This document shows, piece after piece, positions 47,988 to 58,587 of a stretch of DNA of 64,000 nucleotides. Under the pieces are notes generated by a model that had not been told where the DNA came from, made no database searches, and worked only from the letters and a program-made list of their open reading frames with translations. Origin of the DNA: Bradyrhizobium sp. RP6 (GTDB taxonomy: Bacteria > Pseudomonadota > Alphaproteobacteria > Rhizobiales > Xanthobacteraceae). Where the stretch lies: contig NZ_RQIT01000033.1 in NCBI RefSeq assembly GCF_003837805.1, positions 1-64,000 on the forward strand, written 5' to 3'. The position numbers and the translations under genes are program-made. The number at the start of each line of letters is the position of its first letter. The first letter of the stretch is position 1.

Positions 47988-49019
47988 TTAGGCCGCCAGC
48001 GCGGCCGGCTCCTGGTAGCGTTCGTTCCTCGCCATCATCGCCCAGGCCATCCTGGCGAGCTTGTTGGCAAGCGCGATGGCCGCGACCTTGGTGGGCCGGC
48101 GGGCCAACAATCGCGTGAGCCATGGCCGATGATCGGTGCCATGGATCTTGGCGTAGCGGATTACGGCGAGCGCGCCAGCCGTAAACAGGCTACGCAAATA
48201 GCGATCGCCCTGCTTGCTGATGCTGCCAAGCTTGTCTTTGCCCCCGCTCGAGCTCTGCTTCGGTACAAGCCCAACCCAGGCCGAGAAGTCTCGTCCCGAT
48301 CGAAAAGCTCTAGGATCAGCAATGCTCGCGACCAGAGCTGTTGCCAGCGCCGGCCCAACGCCGGGGATCGCGTCCAGCCGTTTGCTCGTCGCGCTTGATC
48401 GATGCCAGGCGATGATGCGCCGGTCGAACTCCAGGATCTGGGCCTTCAGCGCGCGCAATTGCCCACCGAGAGCAGCAAGACACATCCGGGCGCCCTCCGG
48501 GACTCGGTCTTCGGCTGTATCGGCGACGACTTCCAGCAGTTGCTCGACACCCCCGCGCCCGACAGGGGCGACAATCCCGGACTCGGCGAGATAGGCGCGG
48601 ATTGAATTGATCACGGCAGTCTGCTGGCGGATGAAGAGGTGGCGCGCTCGGTGAAGCATCAGACAGCTCTGTTGTTCAACCGTCTTGGTCGGCACGAACC
48701 CCATGTTGGGCCTCGTCACCGCCTCGCAAATCGCCTCCGCATCAGCGCTGTCGTTCTTCTGCCGCTTGACGTAGGGCTTCACATAGGCCGGAGGCATCAA
48801 TCGCACCGCATGCCCCAATGCCTGCAACTCGCGGGACCAATGGTGTGATGATGCGCAAGCCTCGATCCCTACCAGGCAGGGCGGCAGCTTCTGGAAAAAC
48901 GTCAGGACTTGCCGGCGCTTCAACTGACGGCGGATGATCACCTGGCCAGCTGCATCAACGCCGTGCACTTGGAAGACTGACTTCGCGATATCCAGACCGA
49001 TGGTCGAAATTGGCTGCAT
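47988..49019 (-). mobile_element. IS110-family transposase gene
   Basis: From the ATG at 49019 the product has 343 residues. The N-terminal DEDD RuvC-like domain is visible: STIGLDIAKSVFQVHG holds the first Asp, CLVGIEACASSHHW the Glu, and QKNDSADAEAICEA the last two Asp residues. The C-terminal transposase_20 domain holds LDAIPGVGPALATALVA and FSAWVGLVPKQSSSGGKDKLG with GDRYLRSLFTAGALAV, the catalytic Ser region. IS110 elements move through circular intermediates guided by a bridge RNA made from the element end. The gene is full length with no frameshift and could be active. Element borders cannot be fixed by eye. The bridge-RNA region should lie in the flank upstream of the transposase start, roughly 49020-49200. 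Confidence 0.92.
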
Positions 49020-50161
49020 AGGGCTGCTCCTCCGAATCGTGGGAGCCTCAAACGGCGCCCACACCTTGGCACTCTCGTGCCGGTGGAGGAGCCGTCCACA
49101 GCATCAAAAGCGCAGCCCTATTCCAGCCCAGTCAAGTACAAAGTTCGGCAGTTGATGGGACGGTCTACACACGACGCTCGTTAAGGACCTTGACCTGACT
49201 GCAGCTCCGGCCGCCCCATCCCCACTTAAGCCCCTTGCGGAAACACAACTAGGCCGCACCTGATGCACAACTTATGAAGGGCTCGGTGGAAAACGGCGAA
49301 GAGCTTAGCCAAGATCGTTGAGGCATGATTTCTCCGCTCTTCGCGATCATCTCGCTGCTCTATGCGAGCGTTGGTGAGGCGGGTGGTACTGCATTTCTGT
49401 TGCTAATAACTTTCATTGGTATGCCACTGCATTGTACAACAGAGGTCGGGTGGGGCACCCACTTTCGCCTGATCAAGCGCTTGCCGCAATCTCCTCGACG
49501 CCTGGGTAGGCTCAGCTCGCATTCGCGCAAGAGCATCTGCAGGCTCGATTGGTCTACCGAACCACAAACTTCCTCAATCCATTGTGACCGGACTGGAATA
49601 CCAGGATGGGAACGCATTCATGCAATGAAAAGCCGCAAGCTCTCCACCCCGATCCTGCATAGACGGCTCGAGCTCGCAGCATCGAGAACATAGTGACTGG
49701 ATGGTCGACGCCTGACCAGGCGGCCTATGTGACACTGAGAGCTGCAGGTGCATCACATCGACGCGACGCGAATGAAGGCTAACGGAGTAGATATGCGCGT
49801 CTGGCAGCGATCGATAGCTGCAAAGGCTATGTCCAAAGAAAACTACCCAGCTGGTCAGGCAGAATAGACCATACAGATAGTGTTACATCTGATGTATCTG
49901 GCCAGAATTCGCTTTGCCATCAGCAGAACGTCCACAACCGTTGTGAGTTGGTGAGCTGCATTAGACAGGAACGAGACGCCGCCGAACCAAGGCGCCCCGA
50001 CGCACTCGGCCGGGGGGCTGAAAGTGCGCCGGGTTCGCCCCAACATCATCAGTACATCCGTGATGATGCTTGTGGCAATGAGACAAGCAGCGTGGCGGAA
50101 TTGAGGCTTATGCTTCGATACTAGAGATCAAAGCGAGTTTTCGTCGGCTGCGCCGACAGAC
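49020..50161. other. Gene-free stretch including the IS110 flank
   Basis: About 1.1 kb with no recognisable protein. The part next to 49020 probably holds the IS110 end. A short hydrophobic plus-strand frame at 49325-49430 (ISPLFAIISLLYASVGEAGG) resembles the start of a TSUP-type permease but is not continued. Confidence 0.4.
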
Positions 50162-50192
50162 TTGAATCGCACGTCGCGTCACGTTGTACTAT
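50162..50192 (+). promoter_or_regulatory. MerR/NolA-type promoter, copy 7 (hemN)
   Basis: -35 TTGAAT (50162-50167), 19-bp spacer with ACGTCGCGTCACG, and -10 TACTAT (50187-50192), the best -10 of the seven. The next gene on this strand is hemN, more than 400 bp away. Confidence 0.72.
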
Positions 50193-50678
50193 TGCGCTCC
50201 TCTCGCTCTCATCCAGCAAGCAACTTGTCTTCCGTGGCACGCCGGCCTTTGACGGGAGCCATCCTTTGAACCCTGTGAGCAACCAAATCGGCTTTTGCTT
50301 GGAAACACCGGTTTGAAAATATGCGCCAGCTCAGCTGCTTCTGGTGAGACCTGCAATCCCTGTTTTCGTCGCAGAATGAGCAGCCCTCAGCGAATGCGGA
50401 AACGACGTGCCCTCGTATGAGCGATTGAACGTTGCGCAGGCTCGTCGGGCACGTCTAGTCGCTTCTCCGTGCTCGCACGAGAAATTCATATCCTAAACGT
50501 TCAGATAGCCGCCAACGAGCGACTCTCACTCCCTCACCCTGCCCCTAAGCCGCGTTTGCAGTAACATCGAAAACGGGACCAGATCTCAGAAACCACTAGG
50601 CGGGTTTGACATATCGCAAAGACATTAGAGAGGGTATTCGTCAGCTTTATGCTGGCCTGAGCATTGGAAAGTTAGGAC
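50193..50678 (+). other. Leader region between MerR-type promoter and hemN
   Basis: About 490 bp with no recognisable gene. I found no FixK-type TTGAT-N4-ATCAA site, which precedes many hemN genes. Confidence 0.45.
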
Positions 50679-52015
50679 TTGCCGACCTCCCTTCTGAACA
50701 AGTATTGCGATGCTCGCCTGCCTTGGTACACCATCTATCCAACCGTACCGGATTTCTCCGCGTGGTCGGTGCCGAGACTTGTGAGACATGGCTGAGGCGA
50801 CTGCCGCCCGACGAGCCCGTATCGCTCTACATCCACGTTCCGTTCTGTCGCTCTATCTGTTGGTATTGCGGCTTCCCTACAAGCCTCACTCGCAGCGAGC
50901 GACCGGTCCGCAATTACTTGGCAGCGTTGCGAGAGGAGATAGGCTTGGTCGCAGAGCAAGTGCCGCGCGCTCTGCCGGTGAGCGACGTGCATTTTGGCGG
51001 CGGGACGCCGACCACCATTGCACCGAGCGATTTTCTCGCCTTGATGGAACTCCTGCGCCACTGCTTTGCGTTCAAAAAATCAGCTACCATCGCCATAGAA
51101 ATCGATCCGCGTGGGGTCACGCCCGAGATGGTCGAAACGTTACAAGCGGCCGGGGTCAGCCGCGCGAGCATCGGCGTGCAAAGCTTCGATCCTATAGTTC
51201 AAAGGTCGGTCAACCGCGCGCAGAGCGAGGTGCTGACGGCTTCTGTCGTCGAAACTCTACGCCAGCATGGGATAAACCGCATCAATTTCGACCTTCTCTT
51301 CGGACTACCGCATCAAACGGTGCGGTCCTGCGTCGACACCGCGCGGACAGCTCTGGCCATGCGGCCAGACCGGCTTGCAGTTTTCGGCTATGCTCACGTC
51401 CCCTCCTATATGAAACGTCAACGCCAGCTCGATGAGACGGCGCTGCCGGACAATATTGCCCGTGCTGAGCAAGCCGCGGCCATAGCAAATACCCTGGTCT
51501 CGGCCGGCTATCGCCAGATCGGGCTCGACCATTTCGCCCTGCCCAACGACGAGCTCGCCCTGGCGCAGAAAGCTGGTCGACTGCGGCGCAACTCCCTCGG
51601 TTATTCGGCTGATACCACCAAAACCGTAATCGGCTTAGGTCCATCCGCCATCGGCCGTTTGCGTGAGGGTTATGTGCAGAACGAGATCGCGACCACTTCC
51701 TATTACGAACACGTTCGAGCCGGCCGCCTGGCAACCTCAAAAGGCTATTGTCTGTCGGCTGAAGATCGCCTCCGCGCCGCAATCATCGAGCGTCTAATGT
51801 GCGATTTGCACGCCGACATACCAGCGATCTGCGCTGCTCACGGATTTGATCCGATTCCTCTTCTCAAGTCTGCAGGCCGGCTGGGAATGCTTGCCGAAGA
51901 CGGGATAGTGGACATTGAAAAGGGCTTAATTCGGGTCAAGCAGGAGCATCGGTTCGTCGTTCGTGCGGTTGCTGCCGCATTCGACACTTATCTCGACCGT
52001 ACCCCCATTAGCTAA
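50679..52015 (+). pseudogene. hemN: Oxygen-independent coproporphyrinogen III oxidase, frameshifted near the start
   Basis: The main frame encodes a radical SAM HemN: LYIHVPFCRSICWYCGF holds the C-x3-C-x2-C cluster, VHFGGGTPTT follows, and IGVQSFDPIVQRSVNR and RINFDLLFGLPHQT complete the core. HemN makes protoporphyrinogen for heme under low oxygen. The expected N-terminal motif KYDxxxPRYTSYPT is absent from this frame but present one frame away: KYCDARLPWYTIYPTVPDFSA at about 50700-50762 (listed here in part). Restoring one base near 50760 joins both frames through the family phrase FSA-x-VGAET. The gene thus carries a one-base deletion, or the sequence has an error. The original start would be near the TTG at 50679. 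Downstream translation from 50606 in the other frame would still give a protein lacking only that N-terminal motif. Confidence 0.82.
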
Positions 52016-52097
52016 GCCATGCCTCGAGCGGAGTTGAAGACTCGAGTACACCTGCAGCAGTCTCGGCCTCAAGGCTCGGCTTTCTTCGGTCCTGCGA

Positions 52098-52498
52098 TCA
52101 TTGGCGCGCCTCCGAGAGAAACAGGCCGTTCTCGTTTGGACCGGCCGAAGGGTTTCCTGGCGCTGCTTGAACAGCCCGGGCTGCCGACAAAGCAGTCGCG
52201 GGAGCAGCAGATGGGAGAGGAGTTAAACTCTGCAGCGAGTCGATCCGCGAGGTCCGGATCGTGATCTGATCCAGGATCCCTTTTAGGTCATCACGCTGGG
52301 CAACGGCCCGGCGCTTGAGTTCCGCGATCTCATCGTCAGCTTTCTGTTGCGCCTCCCTTATCTCGGACTGAACCTGTCTCCCCTGGTGACGGGCTCATCT
52401 TTGAAGCGACGTCCTGCACTTCTGGCGACTCGACAAATTGTTCAAAATGACCCAAAGCCACGCGCCAGAAGCGAGCCGACGAGGACAAGCGGCAGCAT
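52098..52498 (-). pseudogene. Possible remnant of a membrane-anchored coiled-coil protein
   Basis: On the minus strand, an ATG at 52498 begins a hydrophobic anchor (MLPLVLVGSLLARGFGSF) that ends in a stop. In another frame from about 52370, a charged helix follows (EIREAQQKADDEIAELKRR, AVAQRDDLKGILDQI) and then a Pro/Ala-rich tail to the stop at 52098. The two parts would make an anchored coiled-coil protein, with a frameshift between them. The family is unknown and the call is tentative. Confidence 0.3.
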
Positions 52499-53663
52499 CA
52501 AACCGGCGAGAATCCGTCTTGACGGCCTGTGCAGGAGCGGCCGCACGTCTGAACCGGCCGCTTGAGCAATCGACTCCATTGCTCCTCCCTCAAAATCCCT
52601 TCCAGCAGGTTTCTTTGTCGACGCGAGAGCCTACGATGCTGACGCGCTTCTAAGGGCTACTAGCGTCCACAATAAGCAATCTCGGCCACCTTCCCGATCG
52701 GCTGCTCCTGCTTCGATGCTATCCCCTTCAGCAACTCGACAATTTGCGCTCGTTCTCCATGATACAGTCCCGCAGCGAGCAATGGTTGTCGTCGTTTGGC
52801 CATGGCGATGGCGCAGCATTTTTTCCTCATTCAGAGGAATATTGCAGATTTTCTCGAGCGTCGCACGAATGCAAATCGTCCGCGGCTTCCTGCATTGTGT
52901 TGGATAGAGCAGCCTCGCCTCAGGCCTTGACGACATCACAAACTTCATCCGGGACACGCCACATAGGCACAACGGCTGAACGGCCGACCCGCAATGGCCG
53001 ATCGGACTAGCTATCATTGCAAACTGTTCAACTCCCAATTCCGGCGGGTTGCTTGAGATGACGGATAGATGGCAAGCGTGACCAACGAACGCCGCGCACG
53101 TCATGGACTCCGATGCAACACAGATTTTGCACTGACAACCGCGGTAACAGAGCCAGCAACGTGCTCGCAGATTGGCGGCAAAGCCGCTGTATGGCTGTTC
53201 CCTCCGGCCTCCTGGGCCATCAGGTTAGACCTTCTGGTGTGATTGCCGGACGCGCAAATTCAAAGGCGCCTCGGCGAGCTTGGCGATTTTCTCGTCTTTC
53301 CGTGACAACGATGCCAATGAAGCGCTTCGTGAAGCCTGGTCTCACCGCCAAATCGGCTGACTCAGGTGAGCAAAGTGGAGATTCGCAACGCTTTCGTGCC
53401 CATTGCAGCGAGGCGCTGCGCGCTCGTGATGAGCATCTTGATGAACCAACGCTCGGGGCTGGCTCTCGGCGCACCGGCCTCGTTCATAGCCGTGGTTGCG
53501 AAGCGGATCATCACGTCGCGAGCTAACAGCTTTACAAGGCGGGGATGGTTCTTGTCGGAACAATCGAGATCCAGCTCGCCGTCCTCGCCCTCGAACGAGA
53601 AAACCCTAAGAGCTTACCGTTGGCCAATCAGGCCGCAGCGCAATCTATTCATGGCCGGGAAAG
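52499..53663. other. Gene-free stretch before the porin gene
   Basis: About 1.2 kb with no recognisable gene. Overlapping frames around 53100-53650 on the plus strand are not protein-like. Confidence 0.4.
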
Positions 53664-55262
53664 ATGAAAGCAAGGTGCGCCGTGCGTGATTGCTTTCTTG
53701 AGACGAGTTTGCCGTGGGGATACCCGGCGGCCAAAGCACTTTCCTTTAATTTAAAGCCGAGAGGAAAGCAACGTTGGCTTCTTATCGCAGTTTCGCTCGC
53801 AGCTTATCTGGTCGACAATTCCGTACTGGCACAAACCGCCAGCGGGTTTGATCCTAGGAGCCACCCTGTGGATCAGGCCAGCAAAAGACGAAAGGCTTCT
53901 GATCCGGCCGAAAAGCTCCGGATGGGCCTGGCAACCAGCCCTCGTGCCCCGGCGCCAGCACCAAATCCCGGTGCGTCTTTCGAAAAGCGCGCTCGTGCGG
54001 ACAGAGCTACTCAGACTAGAACGCAAAAGACGGTCGATCCCCTCGCACGGTACGACAATCTGCGTGAAAAAGGAGTGTGGTTCAACATACCTGGCGCTGT
54101 GGACACGATCGATCAGGACAAGGGCGGCGTTAGATCAGCGCTTGCAGATGTCGGCATCGGCTACATCGGCTGGACACACAACAGCTTTGCAAACAACCTG
54201 CTGCCGAATGCCGCCAGAAGTATTATCGCAAACCAGCTCTATATGGGCCAGAATCCGACCTTCGCGTCGGCAAACTTCATGATCGTCACCTACGATCTCA
54301 GCCGGCTTGGCATTTCCGACGGACAAATTGTCATAGGGGCCGAGCAGCAACACTGGACATGGGATCGCCCGGGACCAGATCGAGTGGGGCTCAATACGCT
54401 CGCCTACTACCAGACTTTCTTCGACAAGACACTAGAGCTTAAACTCGGCTATCTCAGAAACCAAAATGAATTCACCGGCACATTGTTCGGAGGGATTACA
54501 GGATCGAACATGTCTGCCTTGTTCCAGGGGGGCATGAGCACCAATGCCGCACCGACGCCCGCGGTCAATCTGAAGTACAATTTTGACCGTGGCTTGTACA
54601 ACAAGGTCTCCGTCCAGCGCTCAATTAGCCCAGATGGTCCCTATGTCCAGATAACGGAGAATCCCACGGGCTTGAACTGGAGCACGCCCCATGCAGGCAT
54701 TCTTCTCATTGATGAAGCCGGCTACAAGAGCAAGGCAGCTCCCGGCGTACCCGATACGTGGCTGCGGGCGGGCGTTGGTTTCAACACCAGCCGGTACACG
54801 AGTTTGACGGATCCCAAGCGAGGGAGGGAAAGCGGGAATAACTTTCACTACATCGCTGCGGACAGGCAGTTCTGGCAGAACGACCCCGATGGGATCCCAT
54901 CTCGCGGGATCTATGGCGGCTTCTCCATTATGGAAGCTCCGCCGGACCTGAACAGGATCAGCCGGTATTCTGAGCTTCGTCTTTACGCCAGGGGAGCATT
55001 TGACAGTCGGCCCAGTGATCTGATTGCACTCGTTGCTAGCAACACGAGCTGGAGCAAATTTGCGATGGATGCTGCCCTCGCCAAAGGGCAGCTTGCGCAT
55101 CGCGACACAACAGCAATCACCGCAACATATACCGCCCATCTCGCTCCGGGAATATATGCAGGGGTCGGACTGTCATACATTCATAACCCGACAAGCATCA
55201 CGCACACACCCCAGACTAAAGACGCGCTCAATCTGTTGCTATCTACGTTGATATTCTTCTGA
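53664..55262 (+). CDS. OprB-family carbohydrate-selective porin
   Basis: The 532-residue protein has a long N-terminus, a signal-peptide core WLLIAVSLAAYLVDNSVLAQ (about 38-57) and a low-complexity region rich in Ala, Pro and Lys (to about 120). An OprB-type barrel follows: GIGYIGWTHNSFANNLLP, LYMGQNPTFASANFMIVTYDL, WDRPGPDRVGLNTLAYYQ, GFNTSRYTSL, and the C-terminal strand LNLLLSTLIFF ending in Phe. OprB porins let sugars cross the outer membrane. Similar genes are found in Bradyrhizobium islands. The start at 53664 leaves about 35 residues before the signal core, which is long; an internal start is possible but no other Met precedes the core. No operon partners. Confidence 0.85.
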   Translation: MKARCAVRDCFLETSLPWGYPAAKALSFNLKPRGKQRWLLIAVSLAAYLVDNSVLAQTASGFDPRSHPVDQASKRRKASDPAEKLRMGLATSPRAPAPAPNPGASFEKRARADRATQTRTQKTVDPLARYDNLREKGVWFNIPGAVDTIDQDKGGVRSALADVGIGYIGWTHNSFANNLLPNAARSIIANQLYMGQNPTFASANFMIVTYDLSRLGISDGQIVIGAEQQHWTWDRPGPDRVGLNTLAYYQTFFDKTLELKLGYLRNQNEFTGTLFGGITGSNMSALFQGGMSTNAAPTPAVNLKYNFDRGLYNKVSVQRSISPDGPYVQITENPTGLNWSTPHAGILLIDEAGYKSKAAPGVPDTWLRAGVGFNTSRYTSLTDPKRGRESGNNFHYIAADRQFWQNDPDGIPSRGIYGGFSIMEAPPDLNRISRYSELRLYARGAFDSRPSDLIALVASNTSWSKFAMDAALAKGQLAHRDTTAITATYTAHLAPGIYAGVGLSYIHNPTSITHTPQTKDALNLLLSTLIFF

Positions 55263-56222
55263 TCATCGCAACCGCCATTGTGCTACCAACTCCTCGTGAC
55301 CCGAGGGACTTGAGCTTGGCGATCTCTTTGAAAGGATCCGCCGCATCTGCGCTAGCCAGGCATTGTTGCTCGGCTTGACGGAAAGTCGCTGACCCGGCGG
55401 TGACGTGCGCGAGTTCAGCGGGGACGCGAATAGCAACAGACTCATTGAAGCATTAAAGTATCTACGGACCTTTCGCTCGACGGGGGCGTCGTGCCCATCG
55501 TGCGTCCAAGGCGCACTCGCGCTAATCTCAATCCTTCCCCACAGAACCGGACTCTCATCAAGCCCGAAGACGCCATACCCACGGACACGCATCGATGGCG
55601 CCCCTGTGCAGGACCGCACGCCGCACGAGGCTAATCGGCACGAGGAGCATCAGGGTGGGCAGGATAATACGCCCATACCTCGGCTCTCCACGAAGGACAG
55701 GTCCTTGTCGGTCCAGAGCAGCTTCTTAAGAGCAGCTTCGCTGCCTACTGGATCATCTGGGCGACCAATCCATACCCTTGCCATGTTCCGTCCCTTCGCA
55801 GGAGCTTCAGCAGCTCGAAAGGACTTACGTGACGAGCTTCAGCGGCAATGGAAGGATCCCCTGGCCTCTCGTTTTCGTTGATCCAGAAGAGTTTACTGTT
55901 GATGAGGAGCAGTTCTCGAGGGGGGCTCGACGCAGAGCAGGGCTCTCGGGAGGAACCCTCGGGTAAGCGTTGCAGGAGGGCCCTATCGATCGGGGGGCAC
56001 ACGGCGTTGGCGAGAGACAGTCGTCTTCGAGACCAACCTCCTGTCTGAGTACGAGCAGTGGAGTTGTAGCACGATAAACCGACCGCCAGCACCATCGCCA
56101 ACGTCACGCCTCAGCTCTGCAATCTACATCGACTGGATGCATGGCCCATCAAGCGCGAAGTGAGCGAAGGCCGCGCGCGAACTGCCCGCCGAGCATTTGG
56201 AAATGCAGCCAAGTTTGATTCT
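55263..56222. other. Gene-poor stretch between porin and effector gene
   Basis: I looked on the minus strand for a lost C-terminal domain of the effector at 56223-58469, such as a C48 SUMO protease with HY-x-D-S and Q-x(n)-DCG motifs, and found none. No other gene is recognisable. Confidence 0.4.
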
Positions 56223-58469
56223 TCAGCCACGTTCGGGATAGGCGCGAACGCGCCGGCGTCCCTCGCTTTCCACCAACTCGCCCCTATAAGGCACTCCACG
56301 GATAGCGAAATAGGTCGGGCGCCCAACTTCGGGCATGATGCGCTGGCCTTCAAGGACGCGGACGAGGTAATCGGGCAGGAATCGCTCCCGGTGCTCCCAT
56401 CCGCCCCGAATCAAGTACCCAAGATCGACTGTACCTTCGTCGGGTCGCGCGGCCCTGACGATCTGCGGGGGACGATAGAGGGGCTGCGATGGGCCAGCCT
56501 CGTTTATCCCGCCAGCGCGCGGGTGGTGGATCAGGCGAACATCCATGGGGCCTTCCGGCCCGACAGTCGCGGAATAGTGCTCCCCATTGATCACGAACTG
56601 ACTTGGCCCGAACTGGTTTGGCAGCAGATTGATATTGCTCAATACTTCGATCAACACGTCTGAAGCCGCCTTGGAGCCGTGGCGCCAGTCGGCGCCAACG
56701 ATCGCTCCGATATCCCGCAGCTCCGGAGCCGCCCCCGGCGGTCCTGCGAACCACGAGGTGGCTGCAAATCCAGGTGCTGGCGCAGAGCGCGCATCGTCAC
56801 GCAAGTCGTGCGGTGTGGGTGGATCGAGATCAACGAAGGAATCGAGGCCGCCGTAGATGTTTGACGATCGGGGCCTCACCGATGACGGTGATGCGGGTTC
56901 TTGCATTTGTTGCCCAAGCCAGGCCCAGGCTCCCTGGCTCGGGGTGGCCGGAGTAGCAGGAAGCTCGAGCGGCGGATGAGCTTGCGCGGCCCAGTGCGGC
57001 GCTGGCACTGGTGAGGCGGGTTCGTGGATTTGCTCGCCAATCCAATCCCGGGCTGCCGCGCTCGGCGTTGCCGGGGTTTCGGGAAGCTGTTGCGACGAAC
57101 CGGCCTGCCAATCGCTGGGCGCTCGCATCGATGTGGTGGGCCCGTGGATCTGCTCGCCAAGCCAATCCCAGGCTCCCGCGCTCGGGGTGGGTGGCGTTGC
57201 AGGAGGCTCCTGCATTGAGTGCGGCTGTCGAGCAGCTTCCCAAGAAGGCTGGCCCGGATCCTCAGGAGGCCGCAATCCAAGCGCCCTGTTCGCCTCCAGG
57301 ATTTGCTCGTATTGGCCAAGCTTGACTAGATCAGGCTTGATCTTGCCGTCTTTGGTTTCGCGCCTGTATTCCTCGACGTCCCGGTCAAGCGCTGGGGTGG
57401 AAAGTCTGCCAGCCATTGCCGGCCGATCATGCGTCTGCAGCCACTCACTTAGCCTATACATGCGGCGAGCTTGCCTGTCGATCGTCTCCGGCTCGATCCT
57501 GTGCGCCGCCTTTTCCGCCGCCGACCACCTGTCGATGAGGATTGCGTCCGCGCGGTGAGGGGCCAGTCGGCGGAGATCAGGCGCCAGCGCGTTTCCGGCA
57601 CCGACCTCACGGAGCTTCTTCAAGGCCGCTTTGATGCGTCTGCTTCTGTCCTTTGCGTAGGTATCGACATCCTCATCCAGCTCAGCTTCCAGCTGATGGT
57701 TTTCCACCTCCGGGTTGTCCTGCTGCGCGTTTTCTGATTCCCGTTGAATTCGATCCGCAATTGAGGGCCTGCCGGCGGTGCTCAGGCGCGCGCTCAAATG
57801 GCGCAAATCGGCTGCGGCATTCTTGATCGTGCCGTCGGTGAGGTTACCCGCCGCTTTGTTTCTGAAATCTCTTATCAGCACCTCGTCCTCCTCTGGGACA
57901 GCGCGCGTCCGGCCTGGCTGGCGAGCATAGTCAATGCGAAGAGTCGTGGAAAAGGCATCCCCCTGTCCCGCATTGCGCGAGTACTTTTCGCTGCTCCCGC
58001 CAAAAGCCTTGCCGATTCCCGACTTGAAGCGTGACCATAATCCGCCGCTCTTGCCGCTCTTGGCCGACGCGGCAGACTCTGCGTCTGGAAAGCTGTAGCG
58101 CGCGCTGCTGAACGGATCATCTCGCAAGCTGGACTGCGGCACTTGCGCCGAAGCGGGAAGCTGGAAGCTGGGAATGTCTACGCTCCGGCGCGTGCCGCCC
58201 AGCGCACTCTCCCTAAAAGCGGAGTCCGGCGGCACCCGCATCGAACCGCCGAAATCCTCCCGCCGGACTGCTCGACCCCCTCCTGCGGGAGCCCGATCAG
58301 GCGAATTTGAGTTGCTTTCATCTGACGGATCGAGACTCAAATCCTCCAGCCGCCGTTCAAAACCACGGTGCTCCCTTTGGTTGTCTCCTCGCTGCGCGGT
58401 CCGCTCTTGCAGGGCGGCGTACTCCCGCATCCAGGCTCCTGAATCGAAGAATGGGTCAACCGGATCCAC
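56223..58469 (-). CDS. Type III effector with tandem Trp-rich repeats (NopD/Bel2-5-like, no protease domain)
   Basis: The product has 748 residues from a GTG at 58469, which has a GAGGAG ribosome site; the open frame goes on to a TTG at 58505. A tts box ends about 80 bp upstream. The N-terminal third is Ser/Gly/Arg-rich and disordered, as in secreted effectors. A middle helical part (about 190-400) has duplicated core-like segments such as DGTIKNAAADLRHLSARL and SEWLQTHDRPAMAGRL. Then come three repeats of about 42 residues with PATPSxxAWxWLGEQIHEP (DNA 56880-57215). Two copies of a 50-residue module end the protein (ADWRHGSKAASDVLIEVL and GGWEHRERFLPDYLVRVL). These modules recall NopD/Bel2-5-type effectors, which end in a C48 SUMO protease; that domain is absent here. 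Function is unknown. Confidence 0.78.
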   Translation of the reverse strand: MDPVDPFFDSGAWMREYAALQERTAQRGDNQREHRGFERRLEDLSLDPSDESNSNSPDRAPAGGGRAVRREDFGGSMRVPPDSAFRESALGGTRRSVDIPSFQLPASAQVPQSSLRDDPFSSARYSFPDAESAASAKSGKSGGLWSRFKSGIGKAFGGSSEKYSRNAGQGDAFSTTLRIDYARQPGRTRAVPEEDEVLIRDFRNKAAGNLTDGTIKNAAADLRHLSARLSTAGRPSIADRIQRESENAQQDNPEVENHQLEAELDEDVDTYAKDRSRRIKAALKKLREVGAGNALAPDLRRLAPHRADAILIDRWSAAEKAAHRIEPETIDRQARRMYRLSEWLQTHDRPAMAGRLSTPALDRDVEEYRRETKDGKIKPDLVKLGQYEQILEANRALGLRPPEDPGQPSWEAARQPHSMQEPPATPPTPSAGAWDWLGEQIHGPTTSMRAPSDWQAGSSQQLPETPATPSAAARDWIGEQIHEPASPVPAPHWAAQAHPPLELPATPATPSQGAWAWLGQQMQEPASPSSVRPRSSNIYGGLDSFVDLDPPTPHDLRDDARSAPAPGFAATSWFAGPPGAAPELRDIGAIVGADWRHGSKAASDVLIEVLSNINLLPNQFGPSQFVINGEHYSATVGPEGPMDVRLIHHPRAGGINEAGPSQPLYRPPQIVRAARPDEGTVDLGYLIRGGWEHRERFLPDYLVRVLEGQRIMPEVGRPTYFAIRGVPYRGELVESEGRRRVRAYPERG

Positions 58470-58547
58470 CCTGCTCTCCTCATGTTTGTACAGGCCGGAC
58501 AGCAATCGGTACGGCCTCGTAGCAGATCGTCTAGCAAGAAACAGATT

Positions 58548-58587
58548 GTGGATTGTTGTAGCCGCAACCTTTCGAAAAGCTGACGAG
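58548..58587 (-). promoter_or_regulatory. tts box of the repeat effector gene
   Basis: On the minus strand from 58586, CGTCAGCTTTTCGAAAGGT matches CGTCAGCTTNTCGAAAGCT at all but one fixed position. It reads into the effector gene at 58469. Confidence 0.9.

Noticed and set aside
47832..48398. Plus-strand frame opposite the IS110 transposase
   Set aside because: It overlaps the transposase on the other strand, and its translation is a shadow.
50606..50760. N-terminal part of the long HemN frame from TTG at 50606
   Set aside because: Its translation does not resemble HemN; the true motif lies in the other frame, so this start is an artefact of the frameshift.
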